DNA of 64,000 nt from Megalopta genalis. Taxonomy: Eukaryota; Arthropoda; Insecta; Hymenoptera; Halictidae. The notes under the pieces were generated by a model that was given only the letters and a program-made list of their open reading frames with translations, was not told the DNA's origin and did no database searches. Of the stretch, positions 11,577-24,335 are shown piece by piece (within the stretch, counting starts at the first letter, position 1; every line of letters begins with the position of its first letter). The translations under genes were made by a program, and so were the position numbers. Where the stretch lies: the NCBI RefSeq assembly GCF_051020955.1, contig NC_135030.1:2284501-2348500 (forward strand), written 5' to 3'.

Positions 11577-12239
11577 ATTATATATTACATATAATTATTA
11601 TATATTCTATATTATTTTTCGTATTTTACATGTTACAAACGATTAAAGGTTGCCTCGGTCTAGTCATCGCTGCGGTAAATCTCGACTCATCAATTTCAAC
11701 TCCATTAGAAGCAATCGGTTTCGCGAAATTTTTAAGAACGACGATTCGGTAGCGAACGTGCTAATGTAAGCGCCTCGGCTCCGCTCGAAACAAGCAACGT
11801 GGGTGTTAACAAACGGCGAAGATTGATCGTGTTTCAAGTGGCGCGCGAGGCTTGCAAGAATCGTGGTCAGAGAGGAAAGGAGAATACACCGTTCCGCGAG
11901 GAATCATTTACTTGGGACCGGCATTGTAGTCGGCGAAAGAAAACGTTGGGCGAAGCCTGGCGTCTTCGAAAGTTCGAGGACGAAGAGTTTTAACGATAGC
12001 AAAAACCGATCTGCCGTCCCGCCACGCGAACGTCCGATCGGAAACTACTTCGGGGTTACGTAAAGTTTCCCCATCGCTCATCAGCCGTCCCTTTGCCGGC
12101 CGAGCCATTGAAAACCGGCCGAAGTTGGACGCGCGAACACAGGAATCCCGGAGAAAAAAAGGGGGACTACAGACGCGAAAAAAAAGATAGTAATGCATTC
12201 GAGGATGTTGACTTCTTGTGCGCGATCGGACATTTTAGT
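11067..12239. other. AT-rich DNA then a GC-richer stretch
   Basis: Contains the microsatellite at 11498-11620 and, from about 11690 to 12180, a GC-richer piece with overlapping frames on both strands. None of these resembles a known protein. Confidence 0.4.
11498..11620. repeat. (ATT)n / (TA)n microsatellite
   Basis: Alternating runs of TTATTATTA and a long TATATA tract. The 84-codon frame rich in Tyr and Ile across it is a product of the repeat. Confidence 0.95.
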
Positions 12240-12436
12240 TGGACTTGCACAATGAAAATGCAGACAAATTTCAGGAGCTACGATTATTCGAGGCTCGCGG
12301 CACGTTTTCGCAGTTGTTGGCAATCGGCAACTAGCGAGGCTCGAACAATCGTATCTCCTCTTCCAGAATTGTCCAGTTTTGTTTATGAGCTGAGGGACAA
12401 TTGAAGAGAATTTCAATAAATTCTCTTCAATTATAA
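12240..12436. repeat. Foldback element, family F, copy 2
   Basis: Shares ACGATTATTCGAGGCTCG on one arm and AGGCTCGAACAATCGTATCT on the other with copy 1, and keeps the right-hand phrases TTCCAGAATTGTCCAGTTTT and GAGAGAATTT-like sequence. The left arm is more eroded. It is followed by a second short inversion, GAGAATTTCAATAAATTCTC. Confidence 0.65.
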
Positions 12437-13551
12437 CAATTATTCAGCTGTTAGCAGTACAGCCGGAGATAAAAGTAACATCGTAGAACCTCGAATGTCC
12501 GGGTCAAACAGAGTAGCACGAATGTTCGGATAAGAGAACAGTTACTAAATCACAGTACGAGATTTTATCTGGACTAATTTATACAGTAAATCGTTTTGCA
12601 CATGGCTTATCTTAGAGTCAGCTGATCGCACGAGGAATATATTTGTATAATCGTAGTTCTACTATAATGTGTTCGAGGATAAGTAACTTTCTTCTGCGCG
12701 ATTAAGTATTTTAGTTAGAGTTGCGGAAAAGAAACTGCAAGTGTATATGATAATCCTGTGTAAAAGATATTCAGTTGTCAACGACGCGGTAAAAATCGTA
12801 GTAAAAACAAGCGATTAAAGATCAGACTTTTATAGATTTCATTCTTCGTTGGAGAAATTATGTTTTATTTTATATTGATTCCCTGGGAAACCTATTGAAC
12901 ATTATGCATCCATTTATTTTTCAATAGCATGTGTATACATTGAGAACACGTCTGGACTTAAAAATTGTTGTTCATAATTTATTCGAAAGAAGAGAAGAGC
13001 TAAGTGAACTAATAAGTCAACTGTCAAAGCTTTCCACGTTTGACAAGATGTATTTTCATAGTTTTGAGAATTTGCGTGTTCTATCAAAGTGGAGTATTTT
13101 CTACAATTATTTCCTTATAAAATCTTGTAAATACCGAGACCTGTGGAACGTAGGGGAAATATTGTTAAAAGACGAACCTAAGACTACAGGTGCCGAATTT
13201 TAACACAGAAAATCCCCACAATATCAAAATCATTTAATTAATGAAATCGAAACGAGAAAGTTTTAAATTTACTGCTTTGTATATTAAAAATCCTAATAAC
13301 ATTCAGTTTGGTCAATACAGGGTGTCCTAATAATGTGTAGAAGAATGAGTCTAGGTTAGGTCTGGGTTAGGTCTGGCTAAGGTCTGAGTTACACAGAAAA
13401 GAGTGTAGGCTAAGAAATATTGAATTAGGTAACTTAATTTTCATTAAGTTTCATAACTTATCGTAGATATTGTTAAATTACAGTTAAGTTAGAACAATAA
13501 CATTGTAATGTAAACAGTTAAATCCAGACCTAACACTATTTATACCAAAGG
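12437..13551. other. AT-rich non-coding DNA with one orphan transposon-like end
   Basis: TACAGGGTGTCCTAATAATG near 13316 looks like the end of a TACAGGGT element but has no visible partner. Just after it, about three imperfect 11-bp units of TTAGGTCTGGG follow. The 90-codon frame at 12931-13203 resembles nothing known. Confidence 0.4.
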
Positions 13552-13764
13552 TTTTGATACCTTTGATACCTAAGTGATTACATAGAAAACATAGAACATA
13601 AAAATAATTTTTAGTAAATTATTGAGATGAAAAAAAATTAAATAATTTTAATAATAAAATTAAAAATATAATAATAATTATTATAAATAATTTTCAGTAT
13701 TATAAAAATTATTTTTATGTTCTATGCTTTCTGTGTAATCATTTAGGTATCAAAGGTATCAAAA
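13552..13764. repeat. AT-rich foldback element, single copy
   Basis: The left arm starts TTTTGATACCTTTGATACCT and the right arm ends in its exact complement. The arms stay paired for about 60 bp (through CATAGAACATAAAAATAATT) with only a few mismatches. The centre is A/T only. It has the form of a foldback MITE; no target duplication could be fixed. Confidence 0.75.
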
Positions 13765-14770
13765 TGTACGTAATCACTTTTCAACTTTTGCTATATCCGT
13801 CAAAACAGTGTTAAAGTGACCCAAGGTTATTTCGTAATTTCTAAGTGAATAAATGATTCTTCTAAAAGAGGATCAAAGAAGTTTAAGTCGAGAGCGTTTC
13901 TATTTACCAAAGCACGCGATAGATAAGAATGCGATCGTGGTACATAGAAAACACGTGTTAGACGGAAATATTTCTTGCGGCACATGTCCGTAAGGACAAC
14001 CGGCGCAAGACGGCACGTGAGCGTTGTACCAAAGAGACTGGTCCAGCAGAGGCTAGACGAAAGACGGGCTAACTTACTAACCGAGATGAATTCTAAGAAA
14101 TCGGTTAGCCATCGCAGCGGACAATTTGAAACAATTATCGAATCTCAAGCGTCGCTTTCCTTTATCGAGGATACTCGCAGGCTGTTAACAAACCGAATCG
14201 AATACCCTTTAACGAAGACTACCGGTGGTGAAGTCCCGTTCAGCGAAAACAAATTAAAAAGCCGGCGGTCCGAGGCGGAAAATCCTGGGATTCCGCGTGA
14301 ACGGGTCTGGCGTACGGGACACCGCCGGTCGAGCCCGAAATAACAAGAGGGACGCCGCGCCGTTCGTAGGGAAGGTCGCGTTGTCCCGCGCAAGTACAAA
14401 GCTAGACCCTTTCATCGATATTCGAGCGATTGTTCCGCTCACGGCTGGCAGTTTCGCTGGAACGCTGATTTGACAGCTCATCTGACCTCTTGATTCGTTG
14501 TTCCGATTCCTTTTTTCCCCGCGGTGCAACAGCCTTTGTGATGGCCCGTCATCTATCGATCCCCATTGTGTCGCGCAGCTCTGCCGTTGCCGTCGCCGGA
14601 GTTACCGTTTCTATCACGCCTGAATCGCAACCGGTACACATTTTATTTCCCCGCAAATCTACGGCGATCCCTCGAACCGCCGGGCGACGCGACGGTGCTA
14701 GCTGACTTCCTTCTCAGGGATTTTCATTTACGCGATTATTATAGTTGTCATGGACGAAATTATTTGGTTA
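13765..14770. other. GC-richer non-coding DNA
   Basis: From about 13970 to 14750 the sequence is CpG-rich and open in several frames on both strands at once (up to 122 codons), as expected from composition. I recognise no protein and no convincing splice pair. Confidence 0.4.
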
Positions 14771-15535
14771 TATACAGGGAGTCCCGAAAATGCCTCGCAA
14801 TCCGAAAGTGGCGGGTTCCTCGGGTCATTCGAAGCAACTTTTTCCTTTACAAAAATGTTCTCCGAGGCGCCGTTAACGAGTTATCAACGAAGAACAGTGA
14901 CCAATGAGAGGCGAGCTCGGCTGGCGCGAGGCGACCGAGCCAATGAGCGGAACTGGGCTTCGCGCGCTGGTTGGCTGGGCCGCCTCGCGTCGGCCGTACT
15001 CGATTCTTATTGGTCGCTGTTTTTCGTTAATAACTCGTTAACGGTGCCTCGGAGAGAATTTTTGTAAAGGAAGAAGTTGCTTCAAATTTTTACCTAGAAC
15101 TGATCACAGTAATCGAGGCACAGAAACTAGATCAATGTACAGAAACTGGCACATAGTTAATTAACTTTTCATCTTTTAAGAGCACAGTAACACGCTCAAA
15201 AACTGTTACGTATATTTTGTTAAATATTTCACGTTGCTTACATATTTCATTTATGAAAAAATTTGTACTCACATAAAAGACATCAATATATAATTTAGAT
15301 ATTTTAAGAAGTGCGACGTCGATAAAAGAGCTATTTAATTGGTCGAAAAATGCAGACGTCACTCTAATGGGCACAGAATTTGATACATTTACTCTAGTGT
15401 ACGGCAATCGTTTTATCACGATTTTGATCAGAAACTCTAAAAAATTTACAGTTTTAAAAATCGTTCTGCTGCTTCAAATGATCCGAGGAACCCGCCATTT
15501 CCGGATTGCGAGACATTCTTGGGACACCCTGTATA
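14771..15535. mobile_element. TACAGGG foldback element, family G, copy 1
   Basis: Starts TATACAGGGAGTCCCGAAAA and ends in the near-complement of it (GGGACACCCTGTATA). Matching inverted phrases run inwards: GCGGGTTCCTCGGGTCATT, GAAGCAACTTTTTCCTTTAC, CGTTAACGAGTTATCAACGA, then a GC-rich core with CCAAT words in both directions (GACCAATGAGAG, GAGCCAATGAGCGG, CTTATTGGTCGC). The right arm is interrupted by the segment at 15088-15469. Related copies are at 17068, 35353 and 42570. Confidence 0.82.
15088..15469. mobile_element. Insertion inside the right arm of the family G foldback
   Basis: The arm sequence TGCTTCAAAT occurs at 15078-15087 and again at 15470-15479, and the paired arm shows it should occur once before GATCC. 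About 382 bp of unrelated AT-rich DNA lies between, so a 10-bp direct duplication flanks an insertion. No inverted ends or poly(A) tail were found, and the minus-strand frame of 95 codons inside resembles nothing known. The class is undetermined. Confidence 0.6.
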
Positions 15536-17067
15536 TTCGAGTCTTCGTTTCAACTCGTGTTCATGAACGCAGATAGTAAAACAATTATGGTTTTGGAATG
15601 ACCAGCAAAATCTCGGGATCTTAGCACTTGATTTATCGAAAGCCTATTAATAGAAACTTCAATTACTCTGCTTTATCAAGAGGAATCTAAACAGTCTTTT
15701 TGTATATAATAGTCCCAAACTGGGACGACTTGTCGAAATGAAAATAGTTAATAAAATAGAAATAGTTAATGTCATCGAACAATTTATTTTGAAAAAAATA
15801 GAAAAGTAGAAATTCATAGATGTTTCACACTCGAACGACGAGGCCTGGGAGTATTTTGACTCAGATTATAAATATTGTTATTTGATTGTCTAGTTACTGC
15901 CAATTAATGTAAATTTCCAAGTGTTTCATTAAGTTCAGTAAAAAGAAATTATTACATCTAGAAGGAGAGCCTTGGGAAATATGTTAGAAAAACTGATAAA
16001 TGAAATTATGAATAATTCTAACTATATTCCCTCCTTTCACAGTGACAAAAATAAAAAGATGCGTGATCACATAGTGGTACTGGACAATCTTATTGTTAAT
16101 AAAACTTTTGCATACACCTTTGAAGTCATGACTGATTGATTTTCTATTGAATCCTCCACGACGGATTCTTATACGAGGACATAGTTTTATTCTGGATTAT
16201 GCCGGAATGTGCAGGTTCTATAGCGGGCGAGGTTTTAAAACCAATTAGGGTATTTCAGTACAAGCTATTCTATTGAAATATCCGGGGTCTATAAGCGTTA
16301 AGCGCATCTATAAGCGTTAAAGAGATTATCTTCGATGGGAACTGGTTGGAAACGTTGATAGTTTGGATTAGGTTCTAAAATAGAAAGTAAGTGTTTAAAA
16401 AACGCATTAGCTTTCTATTGATAGCTCCATTACGTCGACGTCCCTTAATCAGTAGTTAACTGTAACACTATACTTTATTAAAATTAAAATACATGTACTT
16501 TTCACGGAGAAGTTGTGTTTGTTGCCAATTGTCTACATTCCAGTTCCACTTAATTTTATTCAAAAACCTGAGTATGCGCGTTTCCGAACACACGTTGATA
16601 ACAATAGACAATAGACCATGTGTGAAATTAAAGACTTGTCATTACTTTTGGCGAGTAAGTTATATGTTTTTTGACATTTGAATGTGGTGGGTGAGATATT
16701 TCCTTTTTTCGAGTTTAAATATTGCTTTGTGTCACAACAAAGATCGCAATTGCTTTGCTGCATTTCATTTATAAATAATGTGAAAATTCCTATACTAATA
16801 GATAATGTAATATTATATATATATTTTATAAATAATGTGAAAATTCCTATACTAATAGATAATATAAATGCATGACCATTCGTTTACGTCGACAATAATT
16901 TTAGTAATAAACGCATATTGTTGCCAAAAATCTACATACAACTTTTTTTCAAAATAAATACTCGATACTATTACCTAGATTTTTTTATTTATTTTTCACG
17001 TAACCTATGACTACATGCCTATAAAAAACGATTTTTTAAAATTCAAAACAAAAAATCATGCATTTAA
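15536..17067. other. AT-rich non-coding DNA
   Basis: No gene seen. The phrase CTATAAGCGTTAA is repeated near 16288 and 16310. A 57-bp duplication is listed separately. Confidence 0.45.
16769..16868. repeat. 57-bp direct duplication
   Basis: ATAAATAATGTGAAAATTCC followed by TATACTAATAGATAAT occurs at 16771 and again at 16828, exactly 57 bp later, with a short TATATA tract between. Confidence 0.9.
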
Positions 17068-17330
17068 GGGTTAAAGAAACACAGTGACCAATGAGACGCG
17101 AGATTAGCTGGCGCGAGGCGGCCGAGTCAACGAACGATCGAAGTCCAGTTCCGTTTATTGGCTCGGCCGCACGCGACAGCTAATCTCGCCTCTGATTGGT
17201 CACTGTCTTTCGTTAATAACTCGCAAACGAAGCCGCGGATTGCATTTTCTCTAAGGAAAAAGTTACTCCAAATGACCTCGGGAATCCCCTTCTTTCGAAT
17301 TGCGAGACATTTTCAGGAACCTCTAATTTC
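17068..17330. repeat. Family G foldback, copy 2 (partial)
   Basis: The GC-rich palindromic core is present: ACAGTGACCAATGAGACGCG on the left and CTGATTGGTCACTGTCTTTC on the right, with TTCGTTAATAACTCGCAAAC and the right-arm phrases GTTACTCCAAATGACCTCGG and ATTGCGAGACATTTTCAGG. The left outer arm and terminal TACAGGG are missing. Confidence 0.7.
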
Positions 17331-19659
17331 TCGTTCGTACGATAATTTTGAGATACCCTGTAGAAGATCAGAGAATACGATTTCGACGGATTCCGCGGAA
17401 AAAACTTCTAATTCGAGTTAAAGTGTTCTTGCACCGAATGCCACGCTGTAAACCGCGTGATCTCAGAAAGCGACAAGTGCAACATAGACGCTTCTCCAAG
17501 GTTCCCATGAAAATATTTGTCCGAAAACTCGCAGCAATAACTCTGCGCGAACTGCAAATTCGTTCGATTCATATTACGATTGAAATCGTTGACCGTGTAC
17601 TTCTCATTGCAGCTAAAGCGCAGTTCCCGCGGACGTAGTATTCGAAGGGAGAAGCTCCTCCGGGTTTTTTTTTTCAAAGTTGAACTGGCCGTTCGAAAAC
17701 CGGGATTATCGCGGATTTTTTCGGAACGTCTGTCCGAGCAAATAGAAGACGACGGGACGCGCGACGACCCGACGGACTAATTCGCCCGCGGCCGAGAGCG
17801 CCCGGTTCGCGTATTTTTGCCGTTCGTAAATTAAAAATGCATCGGAATAGCGTGAAATATCTTCTTCGTCGATCCGGCCGGCGGGACGGGTGCTGTCGAT
17901 AGTTCGAAAATTAAAATGTAACCTGCACGTCGCGCCTGCCATCCGCCGCGACGGATGTAATCAATTCTTGAACGGGATATAGAATTCGTCGCGCGTTTCC
18001 GGACGACTCGAATCACGGGAATTTTCTGAATTTTAATGAAGTCGCTGCGCAACCGGCCAATTAAATCGGCCGTCGACGTCGACCCGATTCCACGAGAGAA
18101 TTAAATCTGAAACGCGCCGCCGTCCCGTCCGCGGAAACGTTCGCGCCACGGTTCGCTGGAAACGCGCGCGCGCGTATGGTCGTTTCAGAGAAAGAGCAAA
18201 GCTATTTCAATGATTTATCGACTGTTTTGTCTGACAGTTTGCTCTCACTGGGCGAGCCAACAGAAACGAGATTTTCAAATATTTTTGTTACTGTTACGAA
18301 TGGGGGGCAAACGCCTCCAGGAACACTAATAGTAGCAGTAAATTAGAAATCGTTTATAATACTACGGAAAAGTCTGCCCTCGAAAGCACTGTGAAAGCCG
18401 TACTGACGTTTGTCGTTGTTTTTGTAAACGGTGCTCTGTATTTTTTAACAGAGTCGGGCATTATTTGAATTTCTCCGGATAATTGTTTAGCCGAGAGAAT
18501 TCTCCGAACGCATTGCCTTTCGATCGAATGTTTCTTTCGAGTAATGTTTATTTATTATTGGTCATAAATTACACTATCTATTTGTTCGTATAAAGAATTA
18601 TTCGAACGAGCTAGTCGAACAGAGATTGTGAAATTGTTCAAAATAAAGCTAGTCAAGTAGAGCTTATGAAAATAATTCGAAGAACAATGCGAATAATTGT
18701 TGATTGCTTTTACGTAATTTTGTAAGACTGTGTTTATACGAATGCATTTAGGATCAGTTCAATTTCAAGTACTTGTAGAGTTATTTTGCTGATTTCATCT
18801 TCTGCCTCGTAGAAAAAATTATGTACTTTTGCATCGATGATCAATCAAATCAAAAGTAACACACTTTCTGATGCAACGTTTGAAAAATAGTTAATTGTCA
18901 AAAGAGGTGTGGAAGAAATAAATCGATAAACTATGAAAAATCAGTTTATACTCTACTATTTTGATTGCGAATCAATTATTTTTCGTATGAATTCTTGTAC
19001 GAATAAATTCTTGCTCGAATGAATTTTTATTCGGGTTAATTTTTGTCCAGATATATTTGTATTCATACTTTATGTATTTCATGTGATTTTCACCGAAGAA
19101 TAGTTCGAGATAGAATTTGAGAAACATGGAAATACGATATATGTTTTATGAATAGACTGCAAATCTGTATGCAAGGATCTGTATTCAAAGAAATTTTCTA
19201 AATATTATTCTTAAATCGTATTTCTTAACACTAGATTAACGGAGCACTAAAAGCAGCTGTTTTATATTAATTTATAAAAGTGAAAATAGGGCATTTATTC
19301 TGATTTTTAACGAGTGTTATTGTAAAATATGCCAAGCAAGCAGCAAATATATTGAATAAATAACTCACCGATGTATTGTTACAATTTGAATAATCGTAAA
19401 TTAAAAAATTAGTTAGTTACACAATTATTTTCTTAAATAAAAAAGGTTGACTAGAAACTCAACACTTTGCATTTGAAATATTTGAACTTTCATTTTCTGT
19501 TGCCCGTTTATTTTTTTAATATTCTGCGATATTCTCGGCAAACTTGTTACAAATATCTCAAAAATGGAAAGTGTATCGGTGAAATTTAAGATATACTAAT
19601 TATATCATCATTAAAAATAGAAGAGATATCCTCAGAATTGCTTAATATTTGTCACGTTA
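17331..19659. other. Non-coding DNA, GC-rich from 17600 to 18200
   Basis: The GC-rich part holds overlapping frames on both strands, none recognisable. From 18400 onward the sequence is AT-rich without features. Confidence 0.4.
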
Positions 19660-19960
19660 TTGTTTCCAAATACGAAAAAAACCTTTGGAGAAGTTCTTAT
19701 CATAACCTTGGACCAAAAAAGACAATTACGAAGAACCACGAAAAGAAAACGTACAGAAACTGATAGTTCAACAGATGACGAAGAAGAAATTATTCTAAGT
19801 AATGATAATGATTATGAACAAAATTATGATGCAGAATGTTTGTTTTTTATAGGCCTTTACTCGTCAGACGTAAACAATACGTTAAATGTATGAAGCGTTA
19901 CCGATGAGCCCACAAAGACTGTGTGCCTAAAAATAAACTTTATATGCCCAACGTGTGAAA
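19660..19960 (+). pseudogene. pogo/Tigger-like transposase C-terminal relic
   Basis: The frame reads a basic stretch (RTTKRKRTETDSSTDDEEE), an acidic linker, then AECLFFIGLYSSDV. After a stop and frame change it continues with residues like AHKDCV. This matches the C-terminal tail of many Tigger/jerky-type transposases, where an acidic serine-rich linker precedes a CLFC...W.HxxC zinc-binding motif. One cysteine of the expected CLFC pair is replaced (CLFF). The DDE domain is absent. The likeness is to a low-complexity tail, so the family call is tentative. Confidence 0.45.
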
Positions 19961-21007
19961 AAAGGCAAAAAAGATTTTCCCAGAAAGTCAAACTATTTTT
20001 AAAGTTGAAGTTCTTAAAGTTAATCTATTTTTCGAAGTGAATCTCCACACTTTTCGTTTCTCCTTTATTACGGAGAAGCGGAGAATTTTCCCCCTGTATT
20101 TTCTAGTAGATTGTAAAAGAATACATATTTCAGTTCATAAATGTGTATCCACTTTTCATAAAACTATTTTCAATCGAAAATCATGATCTAATAGAAAAAT
20201 GAGTCTCACATCTCAAGCACCTTTACCTCAATTTTCTTTCAAAAAATTTACAAAAACCGCATCATTTTTCGATCGTCGAAATGCGAGAGGCTCTAATATG
20301 TCAAGTAATTGATCGATTGTTTTTCAATACAATATGGCAACCCCTCCCCCCCAAGTTTCGTAAAACAAGCACAGCCTACCATCTGGTCGCCATTAAGAAT
20401 TTCGTTACAAAGGATAGAAGTGCATCTCCCGGCGCTACAGACCGAGAAGAATAAACTCAATTATTTCGACATCAAAGCTACCATTTCTGGACGGTCGTCA
20501 TTGAACCATGTCCTACGCCGTTATAGTTCTATCCGCTCCATCTTTCTTCCTCCTCTTTCTCGGTTCAGTGGAATACTTCGACCTTCTCCGGTCCATTCTT
20601 TCGCCCCTTCTTGCCCTTCCGTCCTCCGCCGTCGTTTCTTCCTCGTTCCTGACGTAAAACGAACGGACTCCCCGATATCGACAATCGTCTACGATACGAA
20701 ACTAATGGCGCCCAGAGATTCGTTATTCGTCTCGCTGGTTCCGCGTCTTTCGAGCGTTTCTGGCAGAGGCGTCGCGCTTTCAATATTTTCTTTGAAACTT
20801 CGACACCCTTCCTTTTGTCCTCGTGTCTGTTTTAATGCGAACAGACAGCGAGCTTGTATTTCTCACGGTCTCGAACTCGCAGACCGAGCCTCGCAAAAGA
20901 CTGCCTCGCTTCGATTCTGAGATGAACGAGTCCTCATTGGAATAACAACAAATGTCTGCGACGCGGCGCGTCCGGGCTCTAGCCAGAGCTTTCGCCGATT
21001 AATCTTT
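19961..21007. other. Non-coding DNA with an unassigned 203-codon frame
   Basis: The plus-strand frame at 20309-20920 is the longest in this part. It is rich in Ser, Arg, Pro and Leu, shows no domain, signal peptide or membrane segment I recognise, and lies in moderately GC-rich DNA where long chance frames occur. It is left unannotated as a gene. Confidence 0.4.
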
Positions 21008-21297
21008 TTAACCCGAGAAAGATAACCTACGTCGCAGAGGCGCCTGCGAAGACTGTTGATTTTTGTTAATTTTTCATAGAGGTCTAGTGATTTAAGTTGA
21101 AAATTACTTAAAATATAAAAAAATGTAATATAAATGCATTTTATTTTTACAATAATGCCAAACCTTTAAAATGACTAGATTAACTGAAATAAATATCCAT
21201 TGTTAGTATAAAATTGACGCCTTAGAAAAGCATGCGCCTCTGAAGCGTATGGTTATCTTTTACGTACGTTGCCATATGGTTATCTTTCTAGGGTTAA
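21008..21297 (-). mobile_element. piggyBac-type MITE, copy 2
   Basis: TTAA on both sides, ends CCCGAGAAAGATAACC and, inverted, CCCTAGAAAGATAACC, with the interior nearly identical to copy 1 at 10414 in the opposite orientation. It is 290 bp because it keeps a 37-bp piece lost from copy 1. That piece includes TAAAATTGACGC (21209-21220), a phrase I also recall from T. ni piggyBac subterminal DNA. Its right TTAA is shared with the T2 element that starts there. Confidence 0.92.
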
Positions 21298-21544
21298 TAC
21301 GTTCCGTGCCGAGCTTTTTTTACTCGAATCTTCACACTTTGATATTTTACTAAAACTTGATGTATTACGTGCAATATTATTAATTCTCGTGCACATAACA
21401 ACGTAACAAAAACTTATCAACGCCCATTCTTGCGGTGGAAATTGATTCTTCGGTTCTAAATTTCTTGTAAACAATTTGTTCAGTTCACTAAGTAAACATG
21501 CAAGCGTGCACCATCGATGGTACACGTGGCACGGAACGTGTTAA
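21294..21544 (-). mobile_element. TTAA-flanked MITE, family T2, copy 2
   Basis: Inverted relative to the copies at 7300 and 37539 and almost identical to them. The outer base of one terminal repeat is changed (TACGTTCCGTGCC for CACGTTCCGTGCC), and one base of the subterminal palindrome differs. It shares its left TTAA (21294-21297) with the adjoining piggyBac MITE. Confidence 0.88.
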
Positions 21545-24268
21545 GGGGCGGTTCCGGCCACGAACTTTAAGACAACCGCTATTTTTTCTTCGTTTCACAT
21601 TTTGATGCTTCTAGAGTGTATTAATTAAATGCAAATTTCGAAATTCTCAAAATTATCGAAGTTTTAGGGCAATTAAGCAATCCGAATGAATTTTATGGAG
21701 AAACTGGAGGATTGATGCAATTGCAATGACTGCAAGATTAGAGGTAAATATACTTTTTTATAAGTTTATATTATATTATATTTATTTATAACTATATTTA
21801 TTTATAACTCAATTTGAGTGAGTTTTTTTTTTTTAATTAAAGAATATATTTTTTTCGCAGTCAACGTGTCTTTAATATCGCAAGTTTCTCCAAATTTACC
21901 AATTTTTAAGGAATGTGGAACTATGGCAAATCGATAAGAAAAGGTTATGTTTGACTTTAAAATGTCGGAACATCATTATAGAAAAAGAAAATTTTTTTAA
22001 GGATATATTTGATCTTTTGAACGTCCTATCGTCAAAGAGAGTTGAGGACTATAAATAAAATGAGGTATATTAATTCTTAATAGTTAAATAAAATTTTAAA
22101 AAATGTATAATTATTGTATATACAAAAACATTTTAAAAGTGACCTTCTTAAACCAGAACCTCCACTTAATGTACCGTATCTTCTGAATCATGGCATATAA
22201 TCGTTTACATGAAATTGATTCGATTTTTAAGGCATTTGCAATTATTTTCTTGATTCATAATTATTAGGTATTAATCGTTTAATAAATTTTTTGCTTACAG
22301 CGATCGAAGCATCGAAAACTAGTTCAAATAATTTTAAACTTTCGAAAAATTTGCCTCAAAAAAGTCGTGTTAATAAAAATACTATAAAAGATAAATTATG
22401 TTTGCATTGTTTTACACTTGAAAAACCTACAAAATGAACTTAATTTGCACTAGTTCGATTATCAAGCGTACCTCTAGATCCAAATAATTCTAATTTCGTG
22501 GAAACATTGGGCTTAAACACGTTCTTTCAAAATTGTTAATTTAAAATATTTCAATAATATTAAAAATTGCACTTACTAAAGAAATCATAAAGAAGATTAA
22601 ACGTGGTTAAACGTGGAAATAAATGTCCACTCGTTTATTAGTTCAACATAGACCGAAATATGCAAAAAAAGTTCAAACATTATTCACGAGTTTATTAATA
22701 CATAAAATTTAGTGAATTTTAATATACCCGCCTCTTCATATTATCGTATTTCTCACTTATTTGCATTTTGAAATCAAGTTAGCATGCGAATTAAAATCTG
22801 TTTAATTGTCGCTAACACGTTTAATCGATATTAATAAAATGTCAACAAATTTTGTACACGTCATAATATTTACAAAATTAACAGATTTACACGGACTTTC
22901 GTATCACTATATATTATCGACATTATATATATTTAAACAGACCTCATAACGTTGGCTGCATATAATTCCAGGATCTCAAAATCAATATTGAATTTCCCTA
23001 TAGACATCCGATAAGATTACGTAGATTGAAAGTCAGGTTGATCCTTAAATCAACGTAATAGAAAATGTTGAGCCGGTGTAGCCATATTACTGGTTGGTTA
23101 TGAAAGAAACAAGAAAGAAAAAAGGTGAAATGAAAAAGAAAAGAGCAAGAGAGAGACAAAACCGATGCTATATCGCGCAATGAAATCCACAGATGTCCCA
23201 ATATTTCAGATAGCACGAAACAAGTTTTTATTGGCACAATATATCGCAGAAAACGCGCGCGCGTTCGACGAATCGTCCGCAAGATCGATATAACTTGGCG
23301 CGATATTATTCAGCGTTCAGGGTTCGCTTAATGATAGCTTTGAGACGATCTTCGCCGACAGATAGCACGATCAATGGTCGACGGACAGGCTGGAGTCGCG
23401 GGTTGCAGTTCCCATCCGCAATTCCTGGCGCTGGGCAGCTTCTAAAAACCGGGGCCACCTGCCGGACAGACTAATTTATCTCTCGTGCGAGGTTTAAAGC
23501 CTTTCCGTCGTTTATCTTGCCGCCGACGACCGGAGGATCCACCACTCGCTTTTTCCCTCGTTTACCCAGTATCTTTCTCTTTCTCTTTCTCTGTCCCTCC
23601 TCTTTCTCCCACCCTCTCCGCCCCGCCTATTTTTCCCGCGCCACCGCGTTTTTTCGTCTTGTTCCGTTCTGTCGAGCTTTAAATTGAAAAACACTTCCTC
23701 TTCGCGGAATTCCTTCCGCGCGCAAACCCGGAGAAATTGTCGCCGTTCGGAGACCCTGATGAAATACGTTCATCTCACGGCGCCCCCGCTTCTCATCCTA
23801 CTTTAAGATCTCTTGCGAGCCTGATACACGGACCGCGTCGCGGAACTACGGATCGAAACGCGCAGTAATATCCGAGGATTGTTTCGTTGGGAAGCGTAGA
23901 GATCAACGTTTCTCTGGATGGCAGGCTACGTTACGGAAACTTTCATTCTGGATTTCCTTGCCTCCTTTCGCTGTCTCCGGAACGGTTTCGCGAAACAAGG
24001 TAAATGTTATAGTGATTGGACGTGCATTAGACGTTAATCAATGTCTTCGTGAATAAAAGACAGCTTTGTATTAACTATTTTGCTCCGATGTGCGTATATA
24101 TACGTACTCGAAGAATGACCATTCATGTACGAAGAGCGTATATGTACGCTTTGGAAAAGTGGGCCCGCGGGTACGAAGAGCGTATATATATGTTCGTACC
24201 ATATATACTTTTATTTCATAGTTTACATGAGATACTTTTGTTAATCGAGTATCTGGCAACGCTTATTA
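21545..24268. other. AT-rich non-coding DNA, GC-rich from 23300 to 24000
   Basis: No gene recognised. The GC-rich part contains a pyrimidine tract (TTTCTCTTTCTCTTTCTCTG) near 23575 and overlapping frames on both strands that follow from it. Confidence 0.4.
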
Positions 24269-24335
24269 TTAATAAATGATAATCGTGTTAAAGGACGTAA
24301 GGGATATGTTAGAGAAATATGAAGAATATTATCAA

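Noticed and set aside
13360..13395. Telomere-like TTAGG repeats
   Set aside because: The unit is an imperfect 11-mer (TTAGGTCTGGG) present about three times, not (TTAGG)n.
20309..20920. 203-codon plus-strand open frame
   Set aside because: No recognisable domain, composition biased to Ser/Arg/Pro, no promoter or splice support, and a GC level at which chance frames of this size occur.
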